A DNA stretch of 64,000 nt from Alisma plantago-aquatica. Taxonomy: Eukaryota; Streptophyta; Magnoliopsida; Alismatales; Alismataceae. The position numbers were made by a program, and so were the translations under genes. Below are positions 11,789 through 23,290 of the stretch, in pieces. The DNA is taken from positions 661,849,591 through 661,913,590 of the forward strand of contig OY856409.1 of assembly GCA_963693085.1 (NCBI GenBank), given 5' to 3'. The notes below the pieces were generated by a model. That model saw only the letters and a list, made by a program, of their open reading frames with translations. It made no database searches and was not told where the DNA came from. Position 1 is the first letter of the stretch. The number at the start of each line of letters is the position of its first letter.

Positions 11789-13260
11789 TTGATGACCATT
11801 TTATCTTTCTTATTGTAGGTTACTTGCAAATGGATTGACATGGGCTATGAATTTGCATATTGGTTTCTCAATTCACATGAAGGAAGAGAGGTGAGATGTA
11901 TATGGGGTAGAAATAAGGGGAAAAGAAATGGTAAGCACACAGGTAATGTCATTCTTGCTCGATATCCAATCATAATGTATTTCTGCTAAGTTAGTATGCA
12001 TTATACATATGGTTTTTGAGTCAAAAGTGGTATATTGTGATTCTCATCACGCTCTTGTTCAAAAATTGTTTCTGATGTTTTCATAGTGAATTACTAACTC
12101 GCTTACACATGTTTGGATATGGTTAGTATTTTTATCATGCCTCTAGATATGGTTTTCTGAAATGTATGTGCTTTTTGATAGAAGATGTTTTCGATCAAGT
12201 TTGTCTTGGTAGAAACTCGATCGACAAGCACCAACAGGTGTTTCCAACAGTTGTTGTTGGCCAAGAAGTTCAACCTAGAAACTTGACTGACAACACTGTG
12301 CACAGAATATACAGTTGGCTTTTTGGATGAGAATTTCCCTCTCAACTAGACTTTCTCAACCAATAGCCTTGTTCTTTGGCACTCCCTTGGTACCTTTATA
12401 TGTACATTTTTCCATGCTTTAAGATCCATCTTTTTAATTTCTCTAAATTGGTTTCTTCATATCATGCAGTTACCTATCTTGAGTTGTTATGCAGGTTTTG
12501 ATGATGATCTCTTTGGATCTCTTGGTTGTGTCCTAAACTACTTCTGTTGTTCTCTAACTTGTTATATCTATCTAGTTTTATATCGTGTTTTGATACAACC
12601 TTGAGTCTCTTAGTGTTAATCATCTTTTGGTAATGATGCATATTTTCTAGGGAGTAATATCCTTTCATTCTTTTGAAATTGCATATCTTTTTGTTTGGAT
12701 ATTTCTCTACATCTAATCATAGCTTGTTCTTTAACTTGTGTATCCTTTTCTATGATCTAGATCTTACTAGTAGTCCTAACTCATGATATCATCTACTAGT
12801 AGTCCATATACATGTAGTTCTATCCATGTATATCTTTTGATCAAGTGATATTCAACTATATGCTATGTTTGTATCTTGTTCCATACTTGCTCAAGCTTGT
12901 TCCTTGGACTGCATACCTACTATCTTGAGCTACTTGCCTTCATAGCCTTATCTTGGTTGTTTTCTAGAACTGCATCCAGGGTTGTTCAAATGAATGACTT
13001 GACTTACTTTACATTCTATGATTGGACAAGCCTTAGTGTTGCTCTTCTACTCTCCTTTCTAACTTTTGGTATCTCCTTTTTCTAACATGTTTCATTTTAG
13101 CTCTTCAAACCCCTACTTTTTGAAATGAAAAATGGGGATAAGGCATGCGTGAGGAGAAACCAAGTCTTATATTAAGGAGAGAAGACATAAGTGTAGCACA
13201 TATATGAGTAGAAGACATAGTTTCTGTAAATGTTATTAAAGTTAACCATGCATTAGAAAT
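11789..13260. other. Non-coding interior of the Sirevirus-like element
   Basis: No pol motif is visible on either strand. Two further copies of the LTR-type module (TCAAGTTTGTC ... AAACTCGATCGAC near 12188-12230, and a weaker one near 12270-12300) occur here. The rest is AT-rich text without a recognisable domain. Confidence 0.55.
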
Positions 13261-13266
13261 AGCATC

Positions 13267-13422
13267 AATTGAGGGGGAGTATGAGAACTCCATAAGCATC
13301 AATTGAGGGGGGCATATGAACTCAATTATATTGAAACCCTTAGGTCTATCCAAAGGTATGATTTTACTTAAAAGCTTTCAATACATTTATGGAATGGTTT
13401 CTCATCTTCAAAATGGGGGAGA
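13267..13422 (+). other. Repeated polypurine-tract motifs before the 3' LTR
   Basis: AATTGAGGGGGAG near 13267, AATTGAGGGGGGC near 13297 and AAATGGGGGAGA immediately before the LTR at 13423. The last is the likely primer for plus-strand synthesis. Repeated polypurine-like motifs upstream of the 3' LTR are typical of Sireviruses. Confidence 0.7.
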
Positions 13423-14985
13423 TGTTGACTCAAGGTCAATGTTGACTCAAGGTCTAGATTCACTAAACCCTTGTTTTGATGATGACTAACAATTCCACTC
13501 ATTTGTGTCTAATGCTTCTACTTGAGTGATTTCATATTAGGTATAGACACACTCCAAATGCCCTAACTTGCACATCTTAACTTAGAGAAAAGATAAGTCA
13601 AAATCAATGCAAGTGCACTTTTGTGGAATATGATGTATCTCTATTAGAATTATGTTGTAGATCACTCGTAATGATTGTATGACTTGTAATTAAGCTTAAA
13701 AAAAATAAAGATCACTTAAATCAAATATTTAAGCACTTTAATGAAATTTTCCAAAATACATCACAAAATGTCTATTCAGTCGAGTTTCTCCTGTGACAAA
13801 CTCGACCAAACCCTTGATGCATTTTAAGAATGTCTAGGTTCAGTGGAGTTTCCAATACAGAGAAATCGATCGACACCCTTCACTAGAAAATCATATTGAA
13901 GTGATCGTCGGAGTTTCATCCAAGATAAACTCGATCGATGTTTCAAATTTTCTTGGTCATATAGTGCAATCGGTCGAGTTATATTTATTGAAACTCGACA
14001 AAAAGCAATGTACGAAATGTGCAGAAAAAATGTTTCTAGCCATTGGAGTGTTGCAAGAATCAAAAATAAATCTATTGCAACACCCCAAATGACTAGAATT
14101 TATTTCTAAGTGCTTCCATTGGCTAGTAGGCACCCCCAATTATAAATATGACCCCTTGGGCTTCATCCTATGGTTATCCAAGCACTATGCAGATCTATAT
14201 ATTATATTTGAGTGCCTCCAAGAGCCTCTCTCTCTCTCTAAGCTTAATCACTTGTGACATCCATTAGAATGAGTAGGAGATTTGTAAGAGAGCTAGTCCT
14301 ACATATATATCTTGTGAGACTCTCACTTCCTCCACCTACCAATCTCTCTTTCTACCATGAACATGAATGCTCTCTCTCTTGGCTAAGAGAGGTGAAGAAG
14401 AAGAAGAAGAAGAAGAAGAAGGGAAGGATTTCCAGCTTCTCCTTGGTGAAGGTGAAGTCAAAGGCGAAAGATCTATAAGGAGTGGGTAATTCCTTCAAGT
14501 CAGAAGACTTGTTGCAAGAGTGGGTAAGACCTTGGTGAAGGCAAAAGACTCCTTCTAAAAGTGGGTAAGTCATTGGTGAGGTTGAAGACTCAGTCTTAGA
14601 TAGGTAAGTACCTTGGTAGGTTGTTGGCTCCCTTCTCCTCAAAGGGAAGGATGGGTATCCTTAGCCCAGATAAGGAAGGTCATATATTGTATGTCTTATA
14701 ATGGAATATAAGTATACAATGGTTGCAAAATCTTAGAGCTTGACCTCTCTGGGTAACTTTCTCCTAGTTTAGAGATTGGAACCACTCTATATAGCTTGTG
14801 TTCTTGTTCTTGTTCTTATTCTTATTCTTATTCAATCTCTCTCTCCCTTGCTATGTATGTTTTAGTTGCACTCAAAGTTCATATTTCCCATATTAACTTA
14901 GAAATATCTTGAAGATCTAATGAATTTTGTTTAAGTGTAGTTATCTCTATTCACCCCCTCCCTAAATTCCATCCTAGATCCAACA
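13423..14985 (+). repeat. 3' LTR of Sirevirus-like element
   Basis: Direct repeat of 8421-9777. The first 17 bases (TGTTGACTCAAGGTCAA) are tandemly duplicated here. It also carries an extra segment around 14480-14670 with repeated AGTGGGTAAG-type units, and a (GAA)n tract at about 14394-14421. Confidence 0.85.
14394..14421. repeat. (GAA)9 microsatellite
   Basis: An uninterrupted GAA/AAG run inside the 3' LTR; the 5' LTR has only AAGAAGAATAAG at the matching place, so the tract expanded after insertion or differed between copies. Confidence 0.9.
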
Positions 14986-15899
14986 AGCTAACTAATCCTA
15001 AAGGTGGGAGAAAAAATCCTCCAAGAAGCTATTTTTAGGGTTGTACATATATCAATTCAAATTGGTGGACCATTTAAATTTTAATCTGGTCTTTGATCCT
15101 CTATTTTTCCTAATTTCAGACTTCAGTCTAGAAGGTCCAAAAGAAGTTCAAATTGATCAAGAAAATTTAGATTAAATAATATAAAAATATCTCTTGACAC
15201 TATGAACTAAGTAGAATAGATGTTTATATTACATCTTATGAATGAAGAATCAAGAGAGTGGAGAGCATGATAGTCAATTGTAGAAATTATAAGTAATATA
15301 TAACTTTTTAGAAATATTATTGCTCGAGTCTTAGAAGTAAATACTTTTTAGAATATTACAATAACTCAATAAATATAAATATATTGATAACTAGTGTTGC
15401 ATTACATATCTATATATGAAAACATATTCACCACATTCTATGTGAAGTTATTATATCTAATAACTAATATTAGGAAAGGGAAACAACAAATTTTTTTTAT
15501 GTCATTGTTATAAATAAAAAGGTGTGGATAGAAAAAAAAGATGCTTTCTAATGTATCACAAGGCATAGTGTTAGAATAAATGACATTAGTTACACTTGTC
15601 ATTTTCTCACTACCATTGTGTACTGAAATTAAAATAACTAATATGACCAATGCATGGTTCTTATGTATTTCATAACTTCAAAAATATTAGTTTATATAGT
15701 CGTAGTTTGGTAATGGTCTGACCCATAGTTTTCCCAATCTAAATCGCACCAATTTGTAATCAATCTACTCCCTAGTTCAAAAATTTATGCTTAATCATGC
15801 TCTAGTGTAGTTTAGTCTACTCTAGTCTAGGTCTGGATCGATATACATCCCTATCTATTTTTTAGGTAAGGATTATATCTAAGATCAATTAATATAATG
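14986..15899. other. Intergenic DNA, no gene seen
   Basis: AT-rich sequence between two LTR elements. No domain, RNA gene or clear terminal repeat seen on either strand. Confidence 0.5.
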
Positions 15900-15954
15900 C
15901 AGATGTTGCCAGTGACTCACCTTCCATGTGCCGCTTTGGTGTTTTGATGGTGAA

Positions 15955-15978
15955 GGTGGTGGTGGTGGTGGTGGTGGT
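15955..15978. repeat. (GGT)8 microsatellite
   Basis: Eight perfect GGT units near the truncated edge of the copia remnant. Confidence 0.95.
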
Positions 15979-15999
15979 GTTGGTGGGATGAATGGATTA

Positions 16000-17300
16000 A
16001 GATAAAAATAGAATTATTATGATCTATGGGGTTGAGTATGATAAAAAGAACATCCCATCCCCATGAAAGGTGACATCTATGGAGATTTAGATTCTGTAAG
16101 AGCTCGGTTCAAGACATTTGTATCCTTTTTGAGAAAAAGGATAACTGAGAAACATCATTCAAATAGCTCAGGAGAAAAGCATGTCTACCTTGGGAACAAA
16201 ATTATGAACGAATGGGACACAACCGAAAACATGAGGTAGTAGAGGGAACGATGTAGATTGAGGATAATCATTAAACAACAGAAAAGGAGTGTGCTTTCTA
16301 AGAATAGATGAAGGTTGGCGGTTGATAAGAAAGCAAGCGGTGAGGATCGTATTTGACTAAAAAACTTAGGTAAGTTGGCATGGATGAGAAAAGATCATGT
16401 AACATCAAGTAAATGGCAACTTTTACACTCGGTTATGTCATTTCATTGTGGATAATGTGTGCACAAGCATTGATGAATCATCCCTACGTCACGGTAAAAA
16501 AAGGCAACATCCTTTTGGGTATATTCGAGGGTGTTTTTCGTTTGAAAAATCTTAATGCATGTTGAATATTGAACTGAAATCAACTTATGAAACTCACAAA
16601 TTAATGTAAACACTTCATAATTAGTTAAAAGTAAGTAAAGTCATGCCATTCTTGAAGAATCATCCACAAATGTAAGAAAATATCAATAGCCATTGTAAAT
16701 AGTAGTCCCAAACGGACCACACACACCAGTGTGAACTAAATTAAACATACGAGATGATTGTTTACAAATACAGGCTAGGAACGATGGACAATGGTGTTTT
16801 TCTAGTTGATAGGCATTACAAGGAATGGAAGAAGAAGAAGATAAAGAACTATCTAATTGTTTAAGCTTGTCTAAAGATAAATGGCCATGGCATAGACGCA
16901 GTTGAAGTGGCGTGGAGGCAAGAAAGGCTCATGGTAGGCTAGAAGGTGAGGCGGAGAAGTAGTAGAGATCACCAGAGTGTACTCCTTGCTCAATCATTGT
17001 CAAATTCCTTCAATCCTATAAAAATGAACCAGATGGACCAAAAGTTACAAAACATCAGAGAAAATCAACATGTTTTGCTACAAACATTAAATTACATGGG
17101 AAGTTTGGAACAAAATGAATAACAATCAACTTGATTTAAGAAGAGACAGGAATAGTGGTACACTGAATTAATTTTTTAAGCAAACCATCCATTGTGATGA
17201 TAGATGATTAAGGGATAAATGAATGGGATGTGGTTAGAAGATAGGGCATACCGATCATATGTTGTGACGCACCCAAATTCATAATGTAGTTGGAACTAGA
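16000..17300 (-). pseudogene. Copia protease/integrase remnant
   Basis: Minus-strand translation gives IMNLGASQHMIG near 17290-17250, resembling the protease region (DSGASxHMTG type). Lower coordinates give phrases of the GAG-pre-integrase and integrase core: a Cys-x2-Cys segment followed by LEKHHCPSF near 16790, and MAIDIFL near 16700. Many stops and frame changes make it non-functional. No RT catalytic box is found nearby. Confidence 0.6.
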
Positions 17301-17399
17301 ACCAAGCATGGATGTTCGAAAGTTACCTTAAGAATTGGTGGCTAGGTGGATAGAAGAACTAACAGTAGGTAAATTCCCAACTTACCAATTAGAAGAGGT

Positions 17400-18331
17400 A
17401 GATGTAGTCATGTTGTTGAGGAGGGGAGAATCCTCATAGTATTGGACATATTGGTGAAGGTGTTCATACTCCTCATAGGATAATGAGACATAAGAATGTT
17501 TGAGAAGATGCATGTGGTAAAGGAGGTGCACGGTCAATTATCGAGGCAAATGATTGACCAATGTGGGTAGGTACTTGATTAACATGGGAAGAGCCCTTTC
17601 CACATCCTATCGCATAGTGTGTTGGATAGCTATGCTTCAACTGGCAGACATTTTTAGTGTGGCCCAACATTCCATAATAAGTTCAATTTGGTTGGCCTCA
17701 TCCATGACCATGGCCTTTTGCTACCGCAGCCATTGCCGATTGAAGTTAAAATTCATTAGAAGGAGAGATGCAAGGAGTAACTATTTTGGACTGGATGAGG
17801 CATGCATATGTGTAGTCCATGGATGGAAGGGTCGCATAAACTAGGAGTAGTTGTCGAAAAATAGTGAAACAAGGATGAATCTCATTGAGGAAGTGCCTAG
17901 TAAGTAGAGTTTCCCTCTCTTTACTGACCTCATCAGTAGTTGCCGGGGAGAAAATTTTAAATTAATTAGACAGGGCCTTCATTGCATCATAGTACTTGGA
18001 CAGGGGTCGATCCCCTTGCAGCTCGGGGAAGATTTTGTCTATTACATTGTAGGTGCACAAATATTTTTCCTCCTTAGTGAAAAACTACTTTATTTTATCC
18101 CACATTATTTTGGTACACTTGTGCACATGTACTTGACTACAATGTCAGGCTCTAAGTACACCCAGAAGCAGGAGATAACCTGGATGTTGCTTATAGTCCA
18201 TGCAGTATGTGGTACGATAGGGGCATCCTCAGTGATACACTTGAGTTTACCCCATAATTCTAGAAACATATGAACAACATTCATCCAAAGTAGAAAGTTA
18301 TGATTATTAAGTTTATCAGTAGATAGGTGTC
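17400..18331 (-). pseudogene. Copia gag remnant, 3' part
   Basis: Minus-strand translation from about 18310 reads LNNHNFLLWMNVVHMFLELW and then KLKCITEDAP, matching the N-terminal copia gag pattern (LNGxNYxxWxxxxxxFLxxxGKLxxI). Similarity continues in pieces toward 17400. The reading frame is interrupted by the SINE and by stops. Confidence 0.65.
18315..18331. repeat. SINE target-site duplication, left copy
   Basis: ATCAGTAGATAGGTGTC, 17 bp, repeated with one mismatch at 18561-18577 (ATCAGCAGATAGGTGTC). Confidence 0.9.
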
Positions 18332-18560
18332 GGCGAGTAGTAGCCCAGCTGGTCGCAGCTCGGGGCCCCTCATGAAGGGTCCCGGGTTCGACTCCCGCTG
18401 GAAGCGCTGCTCGAAAGTGAATTTTTCGCAGCATCAGCCGGCCTCTGATGCGACTTATTGAGATACTAGTGTGCGGACGCACGGATCTCCCGGGTTTACC
18501 ATCTCTGCTATTTGGGCCTCTGCCTAGGGGGGTGGGTTTCCCCCAGCAAACTAAAAAAAA
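18332..18560 (+). mobile_element. tRNA-derived SINE, full length
   Basis: A 229-bp insertion is bounded by a 17-bp duplication and ends in an A8 tail. It carries an internal Pol III promoter: A-box-like TAGCCCAGCTGG near 18340 and B box GGTTCGACTCC at 18385-18395. It interrupts copia gag coding in the opposite orientation; removing it and one duplication copy restores a continuous gag frame across the junction. It has no coding capacity and would move using LINE enzymes. The B-box region resembles the remnant at 6155-6256. Confidence 0.9.
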
Positions 18561-18577
18561 ATCAGCAGATAGGTGTC
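18561..18577. repeat. SINE target-site duplication, right copy
   Basis: Right copy of the 17-bp duplication, with one mismatch to the left copy, immediately after the A-tail. Confidence 0.9.
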
Positions 18578-18620
18578 TCATTTCATTGCAAATAAGAGTC
18601 ATCTTAGCAACATCACACGT
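18578..18620 (-). pseudogene. Copia gag remnant, N-terminal part beyond the SINE
   Basis: Minus-strand codons here (TLICNEMRHLSADKL across the junction) continue into the gag text at 18310 once the SINE is removed. This supports insertion of the SINE into an existing copia element. Confidence 0.6.
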
Positions 18621-18649
18621 GATGAGCTATGTAGGATACCGAATAATAG

Positions 18650-19411
18650 TATTGTAAAAATATAAAGAAAAGTACCAGAATGTAACATGATACGAATAAA
18701 AAATAAAGGTACAAAAATATAGCATGATATAAAAGAACAAAATAGAAATATTATCATAATAAAATTTGGTAGAAGGAGGAGTAGCACTACTAGAATGGAA
18801 CTCAGTCAGAAGAAAATAGTAGTATTAGAATGAAAATATATAGAAAAAGGAGTGGGACTATCAGAATGAATGTCTGTAGAAAAATAGATAGCGCCAACAG
18901 ATTAATGACACAGTAGGATAAATAACTTAAAATTCTTAATTTTTAAGAAAAACACTCAACTATGTGGATTAGAGAATCACACAAAAAGGGAAAATGTAAA
19001 GTTTTGCCCCTTTTTTGGTGCTTTATAAATTGGCATGGGATCTTATGAATCTTCTCTTTTATATGTATATATCAACTTTCTAAAACCAGAAGATAACTAA
19101 GGAGATAGGAGATCGAGGAGAAAGCCTTATGGATTGTCCGACGAGAGGTGACAGTTGCCTACGGTCTCCCGAACTGGCATCGGCATTGCATGAAAGCTGG
19201 CCCTTACTAGCCGTGCCTATGACCGTCGAGTAGTCGTGCTACAGTTAGTCGCCGACAGGATGAGTGGTGGGAAAAGGGATAGGGTGGGAGGATGGTGGTG
19301 GAGGGTGTAGGAGGGGGTGGCAGAGAGGAGGGGCGAAAGCCACTAGATGGGAGAGGAAGGGGGAGAGGAAAGTAAAATAAAAGGAGAGGAAAGGGAAGGA
19401 TTAGAACCCTT
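18650..19411 (-). other. Copia 5' leader
   Basis: Sequence between the primer-binding site and gag. It is pyrimidine-rich on the element strand at 19270-19400 and otherwise has no coding signal. Confidence 0.4.
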
Positions 19412-19423
19412 GCTCTGATACCA
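19412..19423 (-). other. Copia primer-binding site
   Basis: TGGTATCAGAGC on the minus strand, directly adjacent to the LTR end; complementary to initiator Met-tRNA. Confidence 0.85.
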
Positions 19424-19540
19424 TGTCGAATATGTTTCTTTTAGTAAGCCAAATAAGAGTAGAGTCGGGAAATACGTGGTTTAAATAGAAATAAGAGAAA
19501 ATATAATGGGCCAAAGGCCAACTAATCTAATATATTAACA
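19424..19540 (-). repeat. 5' LTR of the copia element
   Basis: 117 bp. On the minus strand it starts TGTTAATATATTAG, contains a TATTTAAACC promoter-like motif and ends ATATTCGACA before the primer site. Its partner LTR was not found. Confidence 0.75.
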
Positions 19541-22115
19541 ATCCTAATTCATGAAAACTGGCAACTCTACATGATAAAAGGAAACAAAGAAAAAAATTAC
19601 AAAATATTCTTGCTATAGTTCTTATCAATATGAATACAAGTGAATACTTGTATAAAGATTATTTTTTGCATGTATTCGTTGTTAATCTGGTCAATATATT
19701 AGGTATGGAATTTACTTTGTTTAATGGAAAATATGAACAAATTGCATGAAATGGAATTAGAGGTAGAAAATTGTGAAGGAATTGCCTACAGGAATAAATG
19801 TATATTGAATTTTATTATATAAAGAATGATTCAAAATTATAACTATATTATCATTTATATGATTGTCAACACCTTACATCATAATATTATTCCATTTTAA
19901 TGCTTTGCTCTTGCTAAGTGGAAATTCTAGGATTTTAGTTATTTCCAATCCATATCATATGTGTTTTGACCATAATTGATATGCTTAATACAAGTCAGAT
20001 ACCTCAGTTATAAAAAGATAACCTAATTTCACTTAGGTAGATGTTCTAAGCACTTGAACATTCCTTGATTTTCCTATTGAGAAGGGAATATAGATCTTTC
20101 TTGTGGTGGACTATAATCTACGAGAATAAGTCCTAGAAGTGGATTTTACATTAGGACTAATCCATGGAGGGAGTTGTGGGGGTACAGAGGTTGGATATAT
20201 GCCATGTTTTGTTAAATTTGATAGGAGGAAAAGATTCAATGAAGCCATAATAGTGGGATAGAGACACGGTACTAGATATTGAGAAATAATTAAAGAAAAT
20301 TTTGTTAAGTGATATGTAAAATGAGTAATGTGGAAGGATATTGCCATGTACTAAGGTGTCGTAATGAGAATGTAGAGGTTCTAGAGGCTTTAACATAGCA
20401 CTGTGGAGGACTTGGGCAGAGTTTGTTGTCTTGGGTAGCTGGATAAACCCTATGACATAGATGGTGAGTTATGCATGTGAACATACAATGATGGCTTCTA
20501 CTTGGTTTTAACTAATTGGATAATTGGGTAGTTTTGTTTGATGATTTATTCATTTTTTGCTTATTTCATATTGTAGCTTAATACTTCCAAGTAAATTATT
20601 AGAACAAAATAGTTCATGCGTATTGTTTATACTAAATTTTAGTTTCTCTAACTTATTATAAATAAAACATGTGACTATGTTTATTTGTTCCTGTGTAACA
20701 AACCATTGAGTAAACCCTAAGTTCTTGAGGCAGAGTCTTCTACCTCTGAGCGCAACAATCATCTTGAGTGACTTCACAGTGCAGTGAAGGCAGTGTCTTG
20801 TTGTGAATAGTAAGGTTCCTATAGTGGGGTTTTGTGGCTGATATGGGTTTTGATGAAAGTTCTATGAAGAACACTTTCTGATCTTATATATCTTCTTTTT
20901 TGAATTACATCATGTGTCTTTGACCAAAATGAGGCTATATATTAGTTATGAAAATACTTGTACTCTAGACTGTATGGATGCTCGTTTTGATCGTCCATGC
21001 ATGATACTATTTTTGATGTATTTTGAGTTTTATCAATCATTTGGGTTATGACTTAGGTTAGATTATTATCACCTTCGGGAATCCCTAACAGTCAGGATTT
21101 GGTTGATTGCTAGAAATGGCGCCCATCAGTTACTACAAGATGAATCCATTTTGTGATCATATGTATCAATATTTTATGTGTTCTTCATACTAAGAATGTA
21201 GGCCAAGCCCCAATGATAGAAGATCGTTATCCATGAATCAACCCAGCTTTAGTATAAATTTTAAAATTAATTATTGTTCATTATAAGTTGGGTTTTGATT
21301 GCAACAACTCAATGTAATATCAAAAACCTAGAATGTTGACTGTGTATAGGCTAGCGCCTAACAACTAGTGTCTTCTTGGAAGAAGGCCTTGATTAGACTA
21401 TTGGATAGTCATAGACTGATCAAGTACTTTTGTGTCATTAAAACCTACATCTTTTGGGATATCCAAATTAGAAATAGCTCAACATGTCCTTGGATCAACA
21501 TAAGGCATGCAACCCTAGGAGTAGACACGCTAGCTACTAGCACAGTACGGAATCAATGGTAGTAAAAATACAGTACGCCGCGTAGATTCACACAATGAGG
21601 AATACTAAGATCAATAAACCGAATCACCATATGAGAAAAGCACAGAAGTTTCAAGTATTATATCCCTCTCCTTGTTTATTTAGGAGCAACAGCAGTACTA
21701 GTATAACAGTACCACACTTTCAATCACCAAGAACAGAAGGAATCAGGTTTTATCAATAATGTAGACCAGATAGCGATTTCAATCATGAACTAAACAATAT
21801 AAGGTGTGCGTCATTGTATACAAGTGGTATGAACAAGAGCCCGTCATTGATTGACGAGAACAGGGGAGCTGGTATAACAAAGACAACTATTCTACACTTT
21901 GAAGTTATACCAATGTTCTCCTTGGAATTGACTGGAATGAGTTGAAGCTCATAATTTAAAGCTATTGCGTAACTTTCGTCCTAATATGCACTTTTAATAC
22001 ACTCCTTGAATAACAAATACAGAATCTGAGCTGATAATGAATAAATAACGAATTGAAAGAATCACAATTATGTTAGAATTTTATGCACCCTGGTATTTTG
22101 TCGTGCGTATAGGGG
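19541..22115. other. Intergenic DNA, no gene seen
   Basis: No recognisable domain or RNA gene on either strand. The short frames at 20111-20396 and 20550-20777 have no family signature. The stretch nearest 22115 would include the 3' UTR of the minus-strand peroxidase; a TTTATT (AATAAA on the minus strand) occurs near 21675 but is too far away to assign with confidence. Confidence 0.5.
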
Positions 22116-23105
22116 TTATTTTGATTGGTTGACGACGTTACATATGCTCCTGACTTCTCCAGCGGAGCCAGTCAGCGGGCTGATGTCACCCATCCTGACC
22201 ATGGCGGCGGCAAAGTCGGCATAGAACGCGTCCCTGCTCCTGCTGTATTCCAAGACAACACTATCTGTTGATCCTCCTTGGAAAAGCACCTGGTCGGACT
22301 CGAGCAGTCCCTTCTTCTGGAGCAGATTCTTGAAGAAGTTGTTGTCGAAGCTCTGTGGGGTGACGAGGTCGAGCGGCGCCGTGTTGCCGTCCCCCTCGCC
22401 TTCAGTGGCCGGGCAGCGGCGCTGCCGCATGCGTGCAAAGTTGGCGTCAATGACGGTGGCGTTGTCGCTGTGGACGCGGTCACGGAATGTGGCGCAGCTG
22501 GCGAGGCCGATGGTGTGGGCACCGGATAGAGCAACCATGTCTCTGGCACTGAGCCCCTTGGCGTCGAACAACGAGACAAGGTCGTCAAGGCTTGCGGTGA
22601 ACTTGGGGAGGTTTGTGTTGGCGAGCTCTTCACTGGCGATCCTGGAGTCCCTACGACCGAGCTTGACGTTCCACGAGGGGCCGCCAACGTATTCGGAGGA
22701 ATCCCTAGCGGCGACGGCGAGGATGTCGGCGCAGGAAACGATTCCAGGGCAGACCTTCTCGACCTCAGCTTTGGCTCTGTCGATGATTTCGTAGCCTCTA
22801 GCGGATTGGAAGTTGGGCAAGGCGTCTTTCTCGCTGGTGATGGACGGAGAGTCGTCAAGCAAGATGGACGCGTCACAGCCCTGAACAAAGCAGTCATGGA
22901 AGTGGAGGCGGATGAGGGAAGCCGCCATCCGGTGCTCCGCCGCAATCGCACGCCTTATCTCGCGCCTGATAACCGGAAGCGCGTTTGGGCACGTCCGGTG
23001 GTAGTAGGCCGGTGATAGGCCATTGCCGCTCACTTCCAGCGTCAGACAGAGCAGCAGGAGGACAGCCAAGTATGGAACGCAATGCACTCTGGAAGGAGAC
23101 GCCAT
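22116..23105 (-). CDS. Class III (secretory) peroxidase, intronless
   Basis: The product is a haem peroxidase (donor + H2O2, EC 1.11.1.7) acting in the cell wall or apoplast in phenolic oxidation and lignin/suberin cross-linking. From the chosen start the protein is 329 aa, normal for the family. A hydrophobic signal peptide spans about residues 10-26. Distal Arg66 and His70 lie in RLHFHDCF and proximal His197 in SGAHTIG. All eight family cysteines are present (39, 72, 77, 119, 125, 204, 231, 322), pairing as 39-119, 72-77, 125-322, 204-231 by family rule. N-glycosylation motifs occur at DNAT and NQSK. The frame is open 69 nt further upstream, but MASPS is chosen because the signal peptide starts there. 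No introns are present, whereas many plant relatives have up to three. It is much more GC-rich than its surroundings. Confidence 0.95.
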   Translation of the reverse strand: MASPSRVHCVPYLAVLLLLCLTLEVSGNGLSPAYYHRTCPNALPVIRREIRRAIAAEHRMAASLIRLHFHDCFVQGCDASILLDDSPSITSEKDALPNFQSARGYEIIDRAKAEVEKVCPGIVSCADILAVAARDSSEYVGGPSWNVKLGRRDSRIASEELANTNLPKFTASLDDLVSLFDAKGLSARDMVALSGAHTIGLASCATFRDRVHSDNATVIDANFARMRQRRCPATEGEGDGNTAPLDLVTPQSFDNNFFKNLLQKKGLLESDQVLFQGGSTDSVVLEYSRSRDAFYADFAAAMVRMGDISPLTGSAGEVRSICNVVNQSK

Positions 23106-23283
23106 TTTCTGGGATATTCTACCAGCAATGTATCTACTTGGTGCTCGATCAAATTGCAGTGTTATGACGAACAAATTCGAGGTATTACTACGACGATGAT
23201 GAACGGATCTCTAGCTATAGCTACGTTGTTTGTCGTATGTTCGCCAAACAGATGATATGTGGCATCGGCGCCTCTAACATTGC

Positions 23284-23290
23284 ATTTATA
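23284..23290 (-). promoter_or_regulatory. Probable TATA box of the peroxidase gene
   Basis: TATAAAT on the minus strand in the context GGCTATAAATGCA, about 180 bp upstream of the ATG, which would leave a 5' UTR of about 150 nt. Confidence 0.55.

Larger units (their letters stand above)
8421..14985 (+). mobile_element. Sirevirus-like Ty1/copia element lacking pol
   Basis: Two direct LTRs (8421-9777 and 13423-14985) both begin TGTTGACTCAAGGTC and end in CCAACA. The primer-binding site TGGTATCACAG follows the first LTR after two bases, and polypurine motifs precede the second. Between them are only gag-like sequences: a capsid-like domain, two CCHC knuckles and a coiled-coil stretch. No protease, integrase, reverse transcriptase or RNase H is visible in the remaining 1.6 kb, so movement would need a helper. 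The second CCHC is followed by LGPKT, which in Sireviruses lies just upstream of pol, implying loss at that point. Repeated polypurine motifs and hairpin clusters in the LTR also fit Sirevirus. No convincing target duplication was found. Confidence 0.85.
15900..19540 (-). mobile_element. Decayed, truncated Ty1/copia element with a SINE inside
   Basis: On the minus strand the order is a short LTR (19540-19424), primer-binding site (19423-19412), leader, gag-like sequence (about 18620-17400), a protease-like segment, then integrase-like text down to about 16000. Frames are broken many times. Reverse transcriptase, RNase H and the second LTR are not seen, so the 3' half is missing. A (GGT)8 tract near the truncated end encodes a His-rich run on the element strand. 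The gag is split by the SINE at 18332-18560. Confidence 0.75.

Noticed and set aside
18335..18400. Possible tRNA gene from A and B boxes
   Set aside because: The boxes belong to a SINE bounded by a 17-bp duplication and A-tail; no proper tRNA folds.
22330..22794. 154-codon plus-strand open frame opposite the peroxidase
   Set aside because: Antisense shadow of a GC-rich gene, no domain.
22172..22951. 259-codon open frame overlapping the peroxidase on the same strand
   Set aside because: It is an out-of-frame shadow in GC-rich coding DNA with Arg/Ser/Thr-rich nonsense composition.
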